This document shows positions 18,597 to 27,545 of a stretch of 64,000 bases of DNA, one piece after another (the stretch's first letter is position 1; every line of letters starts with the position of its first letter). The position numbers were made by a program, and so were the translations under genes. The DNA is from Polaribacter sp. (lineage in GTDB: Bacteria; Bacteroidota; Bacteroidia; Flavobacteriales; Flavobacteriaceae). The notes under the pieces are model-generated. The model saw only the letters and a list, made by a program, of their open reading frames with translations, was not told the origin of the DNA and did not search any database. The stretch is from positions 1 to 64,000 of the forward strand of contig JALQYN010000052.1 of the NCBI GenBank assembly GCA_023254055.1, written 5' to 3'.

Positions 18597-19526
18597 TTAT
18601 TTATAAATAGAAACTTCTTCTTCTCCGTTTGAAGATTTACAAGCTCTATACATTCCTTCTGTATTAAAAGGCATGGCAATATTTCCTTTAGAGTCAACAG
18701 CAATCAAGCCACCATCACCACCAAGCTCTAAGATGCGTTTATTGATTACTTCATTTGAAGCTTCTTTTAAGGAACAATTTTTATGTTCCATTAAACAGGC
18801 AACATCATAAGCTACAACTCCGCGTATAAAAAACTCGCCACTTCCTGTACAAGAAATTGCACAAGTTTTGTTGTTGGCATAATTTCCTGCACCAATCATT
18901 GGAGAATCTCCTACTCTTCCAAATTTCTTATTCGTCATTCCTCCAGTTGAAGTTGCGGCAGCAATGTTTCTATTTACATCACAGGCAACTGCCCCAACAG
19001 TTCCAAATTTTGAATCTTTCTTTTTAGCGTGGTCTAATTGAAAACGATCACTATCTTTTATCTCTAGCCATTGTTGATGACGTAATTCGTCATAAAAATA
19101 CGATTCATCTTCAATTGTATGCTTATGCATTTTAGCAAACTGCATAGCGCCTTCTCCAGCTAAAAAAACATGTTCGCTTTTTTCCATCACATCTTTTGCT
19201 AATGAAATCGGATTTTTAATTCCTTTGATTAAAGAAACCGCTCCAGCATTTAAGGTTTTTCCATCCATGATAGATGCATCCATTTCGTGGGTTTCATCCG
19301 CAGTAAAAACAGCTCCTTTACCTGCATTAAACAAATGAGAATTTTCTAAAACTAAAACAGCTTTCTCTACAGCATCCACAGAGCTTCCTCCATTTTCTAA
19401 AATTACATAGCCTGCATCTAGCGCTTTTTTTAACACTGTTTTGTATTGCGTTTCCAATTCAGAGGTCATCATTCCTTTTACTAAAGTTCCTGCTCCGCCG
19501 TGAATGGCAATTGAAATAGTATTCAT
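18597..19526 (-). CDS. iaaA: Isoaspartyl peptidase / plant-type L-asparaginase
   Basis: 309-residue Ntn hydrolase. It is predicted to cut itself before Thr176 in FGTVGAVACD, giving alpha and beta subunits. Other family motifs are the start SIAIHGGAGT, NAGKGAVFT, and GGMTNKKFGRVGDSPMIGAG. It hydrolyses beta-aspartyl dipeptides; next to cyanophycinase, the natural substrate is beta-Asp-Arg, which completes cyanophycin breakdown to Asp and Arg (inference from context). The ATG at 19526 is preferred over a TTG at 19544, because that TTG lies inside the predicted -7 box. It has no signal peptide. Confidence 0.92.
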   Translation of the reverse strand: MNTISIAIHGGAGTLVKGMMTSELETQYKTVLKKALDAGYVILENGGSSVDAVEKAVLVLENSHLFNAGKGAVFTADETHEMDASIMDGKTLNAGAVSLIKGIKNPISLAKDVMEKSEHVFLAGEGAMQFAKMHKHTIEDESYFYDELRHQQWLEIKDSDRFQLDHAKKKDSKFGTVGAVACDVNRNIAAATSTGGMTNKKFGRVGDSPMIGAGNYANNKTCAISCTGSGEFFIRGVVAYDVACLMEHKNCSLKEASNEVINKRILELGGDGGLIAVDSKGNIAMPFNTEGMYRACKSSNGEEEVSIYK

Positions 19527-19541
19527 CCTTAAAATTTTAAG

Positions 19542-19573
19542 CAAAAATACATTTTAATTAAATTATAAAGCAA
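19542..19573 (-). promoter_or_regulatory. Promoter of the isoaspartyl peptidase gene
   Basis: On the minus strand TTG (19573-19571) is followed after 21 nt by TATTTTTG (19549-19542), close to the Bacteroidetes consensus. The expected start near 19538 gives a 12-nt leader to the ATG at 19526. Confidence 0.6.
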
Positions 19574-19663
19574 TAAAATGGACTTCACAAAACAAATTTT
19601 CGAAAAAGCAAAATTACACCAAATGACATTGCGCTTCTTTTTGAAAGATATTGTATTTTGCGT

Positions 19664-19739
19664 TGTCTGTTCGAGCACAGTCGAGAACTTCATTTAAAAG
19701 TTCCTTATGATAAACCTCACGACTGCGCTCGAGGAGACA
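19664..19739. repeat. Inverted-repeat element related to the insert in polA
   Basis: The left arm begins TGTCTGTTCGAGCACAGTCG (19664 on). The right arm, read from 19739 on the minus strand, begins TGTCTCCTCGAGCGCAGTCG. The two arms are about 25 bp each, with a few mismatches, around a 27-nt centre. This is the layout of a small palindromic or MITE-like element. It fills the gap between the divergent isoaspartyl peptidase and polA genes, ending 19 bp before the polA ATG. Confidence 0.7.
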
Positions 19740-19758
19740 TTCTAATACTTTATTTACA

Positions 19759-22623
19759 ATGTCAGATCAAAAAAGAGTTTTTTTAGTTGATGCGTTCGCA
19801 TTAATTTTCCGTGGATATTATGCTTTTATTAAAAACCCAAGAATCAATTCGAAAGGAGTAGATACTTCTGCAATTATGGGTTTTATGAATTCGTTATTAG
19901 ATGTAATCAAACGAGAAAGACCCGATCATTTAGCAGTGTGTTTTGACAAAGGTGGAAGTGCAGACAGAGTAGAACTATTCGAAGCCTACAAAGCCAATAG
20001 AGATGAAACTCCAGAAGCTATCAAAATAGCCGTCCCGTATATTCAAGAAATTTTAAAAGCCATGCACATCCCTATTATGGTAAAGGAAGGTTTTGAAGCC
20101 GATGATGTAATTGGAACGCTTTCTAAACAAGCAGAAAAAGAGGGGTATCAAACATTTATGGTAACACCCGATAAAGATTTTGCACAGTTGGTTTCTGAAA
20201 ACATTTTCATGTACAAACCACGTTTTGGGGGTGGATATGATATTTGGGGAATTCCAGAAGTACAAGAAAAATTTGAAGTTACAGACCCACTACAAGTCAT
20301 TGACTTTTTAGGAATGATGGGCGATTCTTCGGATAACATTCCTGGATTACCAGGTGTTGGAGAAAAAACAGCCAAAAAGTTTTTAGCTGCTTATGGTTCT
20401 ATGGAAAACTTGCTAGCAAATACACATGAGTTAAAAGGAAAAATGAAAGAGAAAATTGAAGGCGCCAAAGAATTAGGATTGCTTTCTAAGAAATTAGCAA
20501 CCATTATGCTCGACGTTCCAGTAACTTTTAACGCAAAAGATTTTGAGCTCGATCAACCAGATATAGAAAAAGTTACTGAGCTTTTTAACGAATTAGAATT
20601 TAGAAACTTACTGGTTAATTTTACGAGAACTTTTAGTGCTAGCAGCGCTGGCGAAAAAAAAGAGGCAACAAATGTCACTTCGAGCGCAGTCGAGAAGTCT
20701 GGCAAAGAATCTACAGCAAAAAAGCCAGCAACCAATAAAGACGGACAATTCGATTTATTTGCTGCGCCAGGAACTGGAAGCGTTTCTGAGGAAGAAGTAG
20801 CTTCTGGTTTTAAAACCATTGCAACTACCAATCATTTTTACCAACATATAGATTCGCCTTTGGCTAGAAAACTATTGCTTAAAAAATTAATGCAACAAAC
20901 ATCGGTATGTTTTGATACAGAAACCACGGGTTTGAAAGCTCTAGAAGTGGAATTAATCGGAATTGCATTTTCGTATGAAATTGGCAAAGGCTATTATGTT
21001 TCGTTTCCAGAAAACCAAGAAGAAACCAAAACTATTTTGGAAGAATTTAGACCCTTTTTTGAATCTGAAGAAATTGAAAAAATTGGACACAATTTAAAAT
21101 ATGATATTAAAGTCTTATCAAATTATCAAATGCCTGTAAAAGGGAAACTGTTTGATACTATGATTGCCCATTATTTGATCAATCCAGACATGCTCCATAA
21201 TATGGATGTATTGGCAGAAACCTATTTGAATTATCAACCCGTTTCTATTACAGAACTGATTGGCAAAAAAGGAAAAAATCAACTCTCTATGCGAGAAATC
21301 GAAGTTTCAAAACAAACCGAATATGCCGTTGAAGATGCAGACATCACCTTGCAACTAAAAGAACATTTTACAAAAGAGTTGGAAAGCGGAAACGTAACCC
21401 AATTATTTGACAAAATTGAAACTCCGCTCGTTTCTGTGCTTTCTGCCATGGAAATTGAAGGAATCAACCTCAATACAGAATTTTTAAATGGGTTGTCGGT
21501 TGAATTAGCAAAAGATATTGATCGTCTAGAAAAAAGTGTGTATGAGCAAGCAGGGGAAGAATTTAATTTGGCTTCACCAAAACAATTAGGGATTGTTTTA
21601 TTTGAAAAACTAAAGCTGGTTGACAAACCTAAAAAAACCAAAACAGGTCAGTATGCAACTTCAGAAGATATTTTGAGTTACTTGGCAAAAGAGCATCAAA
21701 TTATTAGAGATATTTTAGAGTTTCGTCAGTATAAAAAATTACAAAGCACCTATGTTGATGCGTTGCCTAATGAGGTAAATTCTAAAACTGGAAGGATTCA
21801 TACAGTATATGCGCAAGCTGTTGCAGCAACTGGGCGACTAAGTTCTAACAATCCAAATTTACAAAACATTCCGATTAGAACAGCACGCGGAAGAGAAGTA
21901 AGAAAAGCATTTATTCCGAGAGATGAAAATTATGTATTGTTGGCAGCGGATTACTCTCAAATTGAATTGCGAATTATTGCTGCACTAAGTGAAGAAGAAA
22001 CCATGATCAATGCGTTTAAAAATGGCGAAGACATACATGCTTCAACTGCCGCAAAAGTATTTAATGTTCCGTTAGAAGAAGTAACTAGAGAACAACGTAG
22101 CAATGCAAAAACGGTGAATTTTGGAATTATTTATGGGGTTTCTGCTTTTGGATTGAGCAATCAAACCGATTTATCCAGAAGTGAAGCCAAAGAATTGATT
22201 GAAACGTATTACCAAACCTATCCAAAGTTAAAAGCGTACATGTCTAAACAAATAGATTTTGCTAGAGAACATGGGTATGTAGAAACGGTTTTAAATAGAC
22301 GTAGGTATTTAAAAGACATCAATTCTAGAAATGCAATTGTTAGAAGTGGTGCTGAACGAAATGCGGTAAATGCACCAATTCAAGGGTCAGCTGCTGATAT
22401 TATTAAGTTGGCAATGATTCATATTCACAACCGTTTTGAGAAAGAACAATTTAAATCTAAAATGCTATTGCAAGTGCATGATGAATTGGTTTTTGATGCA
22501 CATAAAGAGGAGCTAGAAATCATCAAACCCATTATAAAAGAAGAAATGGAAAATGCTTTTAAAATGGCTGTTCCTTTAGATGTTGAAATAGGGATTGGCC
22601 AAAATTGGCTAGAAGCACATTAA
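19759..22623 (+). CDS. polA: DNA polymerase I
   Basis: 954-residue three-domain polymerase for Okazaki fragment processing and repair. The 5'-nuclease domain (1-290) has EADDVIGTL, TPDKDFAQLV and GDSSDNIPGLPGVGEKTA. The 3'-5' exonuclease domain (about 355-560) keeps the DxE motif in CFDTETTG, so proofreading looks active. The polymerase domain has DYSQIELRI near 731 and QVHDELVFD near 905. In the linker between the two nuclease domains, residues 305-314 (NVTSSAVEKS) are encoded by a copy of the palindromic repeat also found just upstream; it kept the frame. Two small genes follow almost without a gap. Confidence 0.97.
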   Translation: MSDQKRVFLVDAFALIFRGYYAFIKNPRINSKGVDTSAIMGFMNSLLDVIKRERPDHLAVCFDKGGSADRVELFEAYKANRDETPEAIKIAVPYIQEILKAMHIPIMVKEGFEADDVIGTLSKQAEKEGYQTFMVTPDKDFAQLVSENIFMYKPRFGGGYDIWGIPEVQEKFEVTDPLQVIDFLGMMGDSSDNIPGLPGVGEKTAKKFLAAYGSMENLLANTHELKGKMKEKIEGAKELGLLSKKLATIMLDVPVTFNAKDFELDQPDIEKVTELFNELEFRNLLVNFTRTFSASSAGEKKEATNVTSSAVEKSGKESTAKKPATNKDGQFDLFAAPGTGSVSEEEVASGFKTIATTNHFYQHIDSPLARKLLLKKLMQQTSVCFDTETTGLKALEVELIGIAFSYEIGKGYYVSFPENQEETKTILEEFRPFFESEEIEKIGHNLKYDIKVLSNYQMPVKGKLFDTMIAHYLINPDMLHNMDVLAETYLNYQPVSITELIGKKGKNQLSMREIEVSKQTEYAVEDADITLQLKEHFTKELESGNVTQLFDKIETPLVSVLSAMEIEGINLNTEFLNGLSVELAKDIDRLEKSVYEQAGEEFNLASPKQLGIVLFEKLKLVDKPKKTKTGQYATSEDILSYLAKEHQIIRDILEFRQYKKLQSTYVDALPNEVNSKTGRIHTVYAQAVAATGRLSSNNPNLQNIPIRTARGREVRKAFIPRDENYVLLAADYSQIELRIIAALSEEETMINAFKNGEDIHASTAAKVFNVPLEEVTREQRSNAKTVNFGIIYGVSAFGLSNQTDLSRSEAKELIETYYQTYPKLKAYMSKQIDFAREHGYVETVLNRRRYLKDINSRNAIVRSGAERNAVNAPIQGSAADIIKLAMIHIHNRFEKEQFKSKMLLQVHDELVFDAHKEELEIIKPIIKEEMENAFKMAVPLDVEIGIGQNWLEAH
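20671..20699. repeat. Palindromic repeat inserted in frame inside polA
   Basis: The core TTCGAGCGCAGTCGAGAA (20679-20696) is an imperfect palindrome. It matches the arms of the element at 19664-19739 in all but a few positions, and is preceded by TGTC as those arms are. It encodes residues of a low-complexity linker and adds no stop. Confidence 0.75.
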
Positions 22624-22625
22624 TA

Positions 22626-23345
22626 ATGAAGTCTATATTTAGAACTGTTTTTATTTTATTTTCTACTTTACTCTTTATAAATTGTGGCGTTGTCGAAAAT
22701 TTATTCATAAAAAAAGCACCTTCATTGATTGAACATTTCGATAATCAAAAAGAATTTCAAAAAAATTGGATAAACAATTCTTGGAAAAGTCCTGCTTCCT
22801 ATTCTCTTGAAGATGGAAAACTAAAAATTACAACCAGACCCAATTCAAAAGACAGGGTAAAAGTTAGAAGCAGACAAGCATTTACAACAGGAAATTACAC
22901 TTGGAAGATTTTTATCCCTACATTTAAACCTTATGAACAAGTGAGTATTGGCGCCTTTTTATATCATAATACAGCCAAGGAATTTGAATTCGATTTTGAA
23001 ATTGGATACGGTCAAAAAATTGATAGGGAGAAAATTAACCTAAAAGAAGAGGAAGCTATTGTATTTTGTGTATCACAATTTTCTCCATCAAACTCTAGTC
23101 ACTTTGGAGTTAAAATGGGGGAGTTTTCTGATTTTAAAATGGAACTACTTGATGTTGATGGATTTTATTTGGTAAAATGGTATATCAATAATCAAAAAGT
23201 AAAAGAGCTGCAAACCAAAGTTAAAAGTACAATTAAGTTTAAGGCACATTGTAGTTTAGAAAATTTACACTTTATGGGGGATGTAAAAACATCATCAGAA
23301 AATTTTGTGTTATTTGATAGGTTTAGTTTTTTGAAAAACGAATAA
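22626..23345 (+). CDS. Putative lipoprotein with a beta-sandwich (lectin/glucanase-like) fold
   Basis: 239 residues from the ATG at 22626, two bases after the polA stop. A lipoprotein signal is clear: MKSIFRTVFILFSTLLFINC with Cys20. The mature part has the flow of a concanavalin-A-like sandwich: SLEDGKLKITTRP, FTTGNYTWKIFIP, FEFDFEIGYG, and a final VLFDRFSFLK. It resembles secreted GH16-like proteins, but I do not see the ExDxxE catalytic motif, so no enzyme activity is claimed. An earlier TTG at 22605 overlaps polA and would spoil the signal peptide. Confidence 0.6.
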   Translation: MKSIFRTVFILFSTLLFINCGVVENLFIKKAPSLIEHFDNQKEFQKNWINNSWKSPASYSLEDGKLKITTRPNSKDRVKVRSRQAFTTGNYTWKIFIPTFKPYEQVSIGAFLYHNTAKEFEFDFEIGYGQKIDREKINLKEEEAIVFCVSQFSPSNSSHFGVKMGEFSDFKMELLDVDGFYLVKWYINNQKVKELQTKVKSTIKFKAHCSLENLHFMGDVKTSSENFVLFDRFSFLKNE

Positions 23346-23348
23346 AAC

Positions 23349-23723
23349 ATGCAAGAACTATTAGCCACTTTTAACGAAACAAAAGTATTTGAAGATTTGC
23401 TGCCTTATTATTTAGAAAAGAAAGCAATTACGCTTTCAGAGACAGAAGAACTTTTGCAATATACTGCTGTAAATTTTAGTTTATTAGGACTCATCGGTTT
23501 GCTAACAAATAACAGCCCTAGAATTCTATTAGGGAAACTATGTGATGATCCTTTAATCAATGAAAAATGCAATGAAGTTAAACATACTTTAGGCGATTTA
23601 ATAGCGATTGCAGATATTTACATGGAAGTAGAACACACAGAAGCTGACGAGTTTGTGTTTAGAAATGTAATGTTAAAGTACCCTAGAAATCTAGTAGATG
23701 ACAACGGTAATTTACTTAAGTAA
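23349..23723 (+). CDS. Conserved hypothetical protein
   Basis: 124 residues, not recognised. The composition is acidic and helical (MQELLATFNETKVFEDLLPY; TLGDLIAIADIYMEVEH), with no signal peptide, membrane helix or known motif. One moderately hydrophobic stretch (FSLLGLIGLL) is near residue 45. It starts 3 bp after the preceding lipoprotein gene and so probably shares its transcript. Codon use matches the neighbours. Confidence 0.6.
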   Translation: MQELLATFNETKVFEDLLPYYLEKKAITLSETEELLQYTAVNFSLLGLIGLLTNNSPRILLGKLCDDPLINEKCNEVKHTLGDLIAIADIYMEVEHTEADEFVFRNVMLKYPRNLVDDNGNLLK

Positions 23724-23809
23724 AATATTTATCAACCTCTTAATATTTTTAAAAAAAAGGGCTTTAGCACAATTCAATTATTTCTGTATCTTTAACAAAA
23801 ACCTACCAA

Positions 23810-25075
23810 ATGAAAAAACGTGAATTCCTGAAAAACATCTCATTAGCTGTTTTAGGTGCTCCTTTTTATGGAAGTGCTTTGGCTTCTTGTGCAGACGAAG
23901 CAGCAAAAACATCTCCAACAAAACTGGCAACAAATGAAGATTTTTGGCTAAAAGTAAGAGGTGATTACAAACTAAAACCAGACTATATCAATCTAGAAAG
24001 TGGTTATTACAATATTATTCCAACTCCAACTTTAAATGCTTTACATAAGCATATTGATACGATAAATTACGAAGGCTCTTTTTACATGCGGACCAAACGG
24101 GTAGCCGATAAAAAACGTATGTCAGAAAAACTTGCAAAAGTGATTAAAAGTCCGGCTAAAAATGTAATCATTACTAGAAACACAACAGAATCTCTTGATA
24201 TGGTAATCAAAGGAATGGATTGGAAACCGGGTGATGAAGCCGTATTTGCCGAACAAGATTATGGTGCAATGAGAGTCATGTTTGAACAAGTGGCTAATCG
24301 ATTTGGAGTTGTAAACAACATCGTTTCAGTTCCTAATCACCCTAAATCTGATCAAGAAATTGTAGATTTATATGCCAATGCGATAACACCAAAGACTAAA
24401 TTGTTAATGGTGTGTCATATGATTAATATTACTGGGCATATTTTACCCATTAAAAAGATTTGTCAAATGGCACACAGCAAAGGAGTAAAAGTAATGGTAG
24501 ATGGAGCGCATTGTATAGGTCATTTTGAGTTTGATATGAAAGATCTAGAATGCGATTTTTACGGTTCTAGCTTACACAAATGGTTAGCGGTTCCGTTGGG
24601 TACAGGCCTACTCTATGTTGCCGATGAACATATTGATACCTTATGGCCAATTTTTGCCTCTCACAGTACAGGAGATGGAAATATTGCCAAGTTGAATCAT
24701 ACAGGAACCAATCCGGTGTATCATGATTTATCTATAGAAAATGCGATAGATTATTACAATATGCTCGGAGGAGCTAGAAAAGAAGCTCGACTACGATATT
24801 TGCAAGAATATTGGACAAAACAATTGAGAAATATTCCTAAAATTATTGTAAATACACCAATAGAATCTCATAAAGCATGTGGGATTGCCAATGTTGGAAT
24901 TGAAGGGATAATCCCAACTGATTTAGCAAAAAAATTAATGGATGATTATAAAATTTTTACCGTAGGTATTAATGGCAAAGTAGTTCGTGGTTGTAGAATT
25001 ACACCCAATGTATTTACAACTACAGATGAATTAGATGTTTTTGTTAATGCTCTTAAAGAAATGGCAGCTGCTTAA
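23810..25075 (+). CDS. Class V aminotransferase-fold protein with Tat-like lipoprotein signal
   Basis: 421-residue PLP-dependent fold type I protein, close in style to isopenicillin N epimerase/cysteine desulfurase-like enzymes. The PLP lysine is Lys257 in SSLHKWL, and Asp231 lies in MVDGAHCIGH. The N-terminus KKREFLKNISLAVLGAPFYG and LASC with Cys27 look like a Tat-type lipoprotein signal, although only a K-R pair is present. A periplasmic or outer-membrane-facing PLP enzyme would be unusual. The substrate is unknown. A Gfo/Idh/MocA gene with a similar N-terminus follows after 56 bp. Confidence 0.8.
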   Translation: MKKREFLKNISLAVLGAPFYGSALASCADEAAKTSPTKLATNEDFWLKVRGDYKLKPDYINLESGYYNIIPTPTLNALHKHIDTINYEGSFYMRTKRVADKKRMSEKLAKVIKSPAKNVIITRNTTESLDMVIKGMDWKPGDEAVFAEQDYGAMRVMFEQVANRFGVVNNIVSVPNHPKSDQEIVDLYANAITPKTKLLMVCHMINITGHILPIKKICQMAHSKGVKVMVDGAHCIGHFEFDMKDLECDFYGSSLHKWLAVPLGTGLLYVADEHIDTLWPIFASHSTGDGNIAKLNHTGTNPVYHDLSIENAIDYYNMLGGARKEARLRYLQEYWTKQLRNIPKIIVNTPIESHKACGIANVGIEGIIPTDLAKKLMDDYKIFTVGINGKVVRGCRITPNVFTTTDELDVFVNALKEMAAA

Positions 25076-25131
25076 TACCATTAAATTTTTCAAAGATTAC
25101 CTAAAAATAGTTTAGTATAAAAACAAGAAAG

Positions 25132-26535
25132 ATGGCAAAAAAAATAACTCGTAAAAAGGCACTTAAAAATATCTTGGCTGCAATAGGCGCTCCAATCTTA
25201 ACAGGCCCATTATTAAGTTTTACAGACCATGCAGAGATTGGCAAACCTGCACCTATAAGACCTATTGGAAATAGTGACATTAAAGATCCTGTTACGGCAA
25301 TTACTATCGGAGCAGGCTCTCGAGGTAATGTATATGGTAATTATGCAGCTAAATTTCCTAATGAATTAAATATTATTGGTGTTGCAGAACCTATTGAGAT
25401 TAGAAACGATCGATATGCAAAAAAACATAATATCTCGAAAAAGAATAGGTTTGATACTTGGGAGCGTATTTTTGAACAACCCAAATTTGCAGATGCTGTT
25501 ATTATTACAACTCCAGATGATTTGCACTATGGACCTTGTATGAAAGCACTTGAAATGGGCTATGATATATTGCTCGAAAAACCAATTGCTCCAACAGAAA
25601 AAGAATGTAGAGATATTTTAAAGCTGCAACAAAAAAATGGCAATATTGTGGCTGTTTGTCATGTATTGCGCTATGCTCCTTATTTTATCAACCTTAAAGA
25701 ATTAATGGATTCTGGTGTTCTTGGTGATATCATTAGCATACAGCATTTTGAGCCGATTGAGCATATTCATATGTCGCACTCCTATGTTCGTGGAAACTGG
25801 CACAACTCTAAAAAAACAACTCCAATTATCTTAGCAAAATCTTGCCATGATCTTGATATTTTACGATGGATGATCGGAAAAAAATGTGAAACAATTTCTG
25901 CCTTTGGCGGATTAAAGTGGTTTCGTTCAGAAAATGCCCCTGAAGGAAGCACTTCGAGATGTGCAGATGGCTGTAAAGTAGAATCAACTTGCCCTTATTC
26001 TGCATTAAAAATTTATCATAGAGACCGACAAAGAACCTATGTTTTTGATTTTCCAGAAGACAAATCTACCCATGGTGATTTTATTTTAGAGCAATTGGCA
26101 AAAACAAATTACGGTCGCTGTGTTTACAAAATGGAAAACGACCAACCAGATCATTATGTAACTTCTATGGAGTTTGAAGATAGTGTCACTGTTAGCTTTT
26201 CTATGGAGGCTTTTACTTCCTATCATGGAAGAAGAACTCGTGTAATGGGTTCTTTAGGAGACATTGTTGGAGATATGAATGAGTTTACACATACCGATTT
26301 CTTAACAGGCAAAAAGACCAAATGGGACATCTCTGTTGAAGATGTTAAAGACTACGAAAACAGTGGTCATGGAGGTGGAGATTGGGCTTTAGTTAGCGAT
26401 TGGATTAGAGCTGTAAAAAACAATGATTCTACTGCACTTAGTTCTACTCTTGATGCATCTATTGAAAGTCATATCATGGGATTCCTAGCAGAAAAAAGCA
26501 GGTTGGATAAAAAAACCATGACTATAAATTTATAA
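25132..26535 (+). CDS. Gfo/Idh/MocA-family oxidoreductase
   Basis: 467-residue NAD(P)-dependent oxidoreductase. The Rossmann motif is TIGAGSRGNVYGNYA (about residues 60-75), and the family signature EKPIAPTEKE follows near 150. The first 30 residues (ITRKKALKNILAAIGAPILT) resemble a degenerate Tat signal without a clear twin arginine. A C-terminal alpha/beta substrate domain is present, with unusual extra cysteines (SRCADGCKVESTCPYS near 280-295). Sugar or cyclitol dehydrogenation is typical for the family; the substrate here is unknown. It is probably co-transcribed with the aminotransferase-like gene. Confidence 0.85.
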   Translation: MAKKITRKKALKNILAAIGAPILTGPLLSFTDHAEIGKPAPIRPIGNSDIKDPVTAITIGAGSRGNVYGNYAAKFPNELNIIGVAEPIEIRNDRYAKKHNISKKNRFDTWERIFEQPKFADAVIITTPDDLHYGPCMKALEMGYDILLEKPIAPTEKECRDILKLQQKNGNIVAVCHVLRYAPYFINLKELMDSGVLGDIISIQHFEPIEHIHMSHSYVRGNWHNSKKTTPIILAKSCHDLDILRWMIGKKCETISAFGGLKWFRSENAPEGSTSRCADGCKVESTCPYSALKIYHRDRQRTYVFDFPEDKSTHGDFILEQLAKTNYGRCVYKMENDQPDHYVTSMEFEDSVTVSFSMEAFTSYHGRRTRVMGSLGDIVGDMNEFTHTDFLTGKKTKWDISVEDVKDYENSGHGGGDWALVSDWIRAVKNNDSTALSSTLDASIESHIMGFLAEKSRLDKKTMTINL

Positions 26536-26554
26536 AGATTTATATCCAAAATAA

Positions 26555-26587
26555 GAACCTATAACTCTTAAAAAGAGTTATAGGTTC
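26555..26587. terminator. Bidirectional terminator
   Basis: A perfect 15-bp stem (GAACCTATAACTCTT at 26555-26569 with its complement at 26573-26587) and a 3-nt loop lie between the convergent oxidoreductase and GLPGLI genes. An A-run follows on the plus side, giving a T-run for the minus transcript. Confidence 0.8.
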
Positions 26588-26597
26588 CTTAAAAAAA

Positions 26598-27416
26598 TTA
26601 CCTTCTTCCCCTTCTGTTATCTCTAAATTCTTTCATTTTATCAGAAATAATTTTCTGATATTCTTTTTTAGTGACAATTTTTCCTTTTTTAGGAGCTTTA
26701 ATTTCTACTTTTTCTTCTGGATTTAATACAATTTCGTAACACAACAAGGTTGTATCTCCAGCACTAATTTCTAAAATCAAACCTGGTAATCCCCAATATT
26801 CTGAAGGCCCATGACTAACAGGGATTTGAGGAGTGTACCATGCTTCAACATTAGTCATTTTAATGTTTTCTTTTGTGTTTTCTGAATTGGTAGGCAATCG
26901 ATCCCAAGAAAAATCATACCAGGTAAGATCTACCGTTGGGATAGTTGCTGTTGCTTTATAACTAATATACTTTCCTATTTTTTTTGTGTCTCCAGACATT
27001 GACCATTTTATTGGTTGTAAACTGTCTTTTACCAAGAAATTTTTACCATAAAATTCTTGGTTTTGAATCTGAAGATTGTCTTTTGTGTTTTTATATTGAT
27101 CTCCTTGTGTAAAGTTTTTCCCCCAAGAATCTGTTGCACCAGAAACTCCATCTAACTTTTCTTCTTCAAAGAACATCGACTCTTGCTTGTTAAATGTTAA
27201 AACATACTTTTTTTCGAGCCTGCTCTTTAAACGATCCATGATTTGTTTTTTTTGTGCTTCACTAAATCTAGCTCCAAAATTTCCCAAACTCATCGTTGAT
27301 TTAGACATATAATAAGCCTTTCCCTGAAAATCATTAATAGGGCTTGTGTCTTTTAAATTGATTGTTAAAAGTAAAATTACACCTAAAACACTGTTAATTA
27401 AAATATTATACTTCAT
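26598..27416 (-). CDS. GLPGLI family protein
   Basis: 272-residue exported protein of the Bacteroidetes GLPGLI family, named for the motif seen here in YWGLPGLILEI near residue 210. An N-terminal hydrophobic segment (ILINSVLGVILLLTI) acts as signal or anchor. The middle is beta-rich, and the C-terminus is strongly basic (KEFRDNRRGRR). The function of the family is not known. A TATATTTG box on the minus strand at 27453-27446 probably is its -7 element. It is a single gene, convergent with the oxidoreductase. Confidence 0.88.
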   Translation of the reverse strand: MKYNILINSVLGVILLLTINLKDTSPINDFQGKAYYMSKSTMSLGNFGARFSEAQKKQIMDRLKSRLEKKYVLTFNKQESMFFEEEKLDGVSGATDSWGKNFTQGDQYKNTKDNLQIQNQEFYGKNFLVKDSLQPIKWSMSGDTKKIGKYISYKATATIPTVDLTWYDFSWDRLPTNSENTKENIKMTNVEAWYTPQIPVSHGPSEYWGLPGLILEISAGDTTLLCYEIVLNPEEKVEIKAPKKGKIVTKKEYQKIISDKMKEFRDNRRGRR

Positions 27417-27545
27417 CTTAAAAAGATTTATTGAGTTTTGTTTAACAAATATACAAAATAATTAAACAAAATAACATTATTAATGAAATTAGTGTATTCT
27501 ATACTTCAATTCTAGGAATAAATTATCTTTACAAAAAAATCAGTT

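Noticed and set aside
14926..19526. Horizontal transfer of the cyanophycin module
   Set aside because: Base composition and codon style look like the neighbours, and there is no tRNA, integrase or IS border. Repeats nearby are too small to argue for an island.
22626..23345. GH16 glucanase
   Set aside because: The fold looks like a beta-sandwich, but FEFDFEIGYG does not supply the ExDxxE catalytic spacing.
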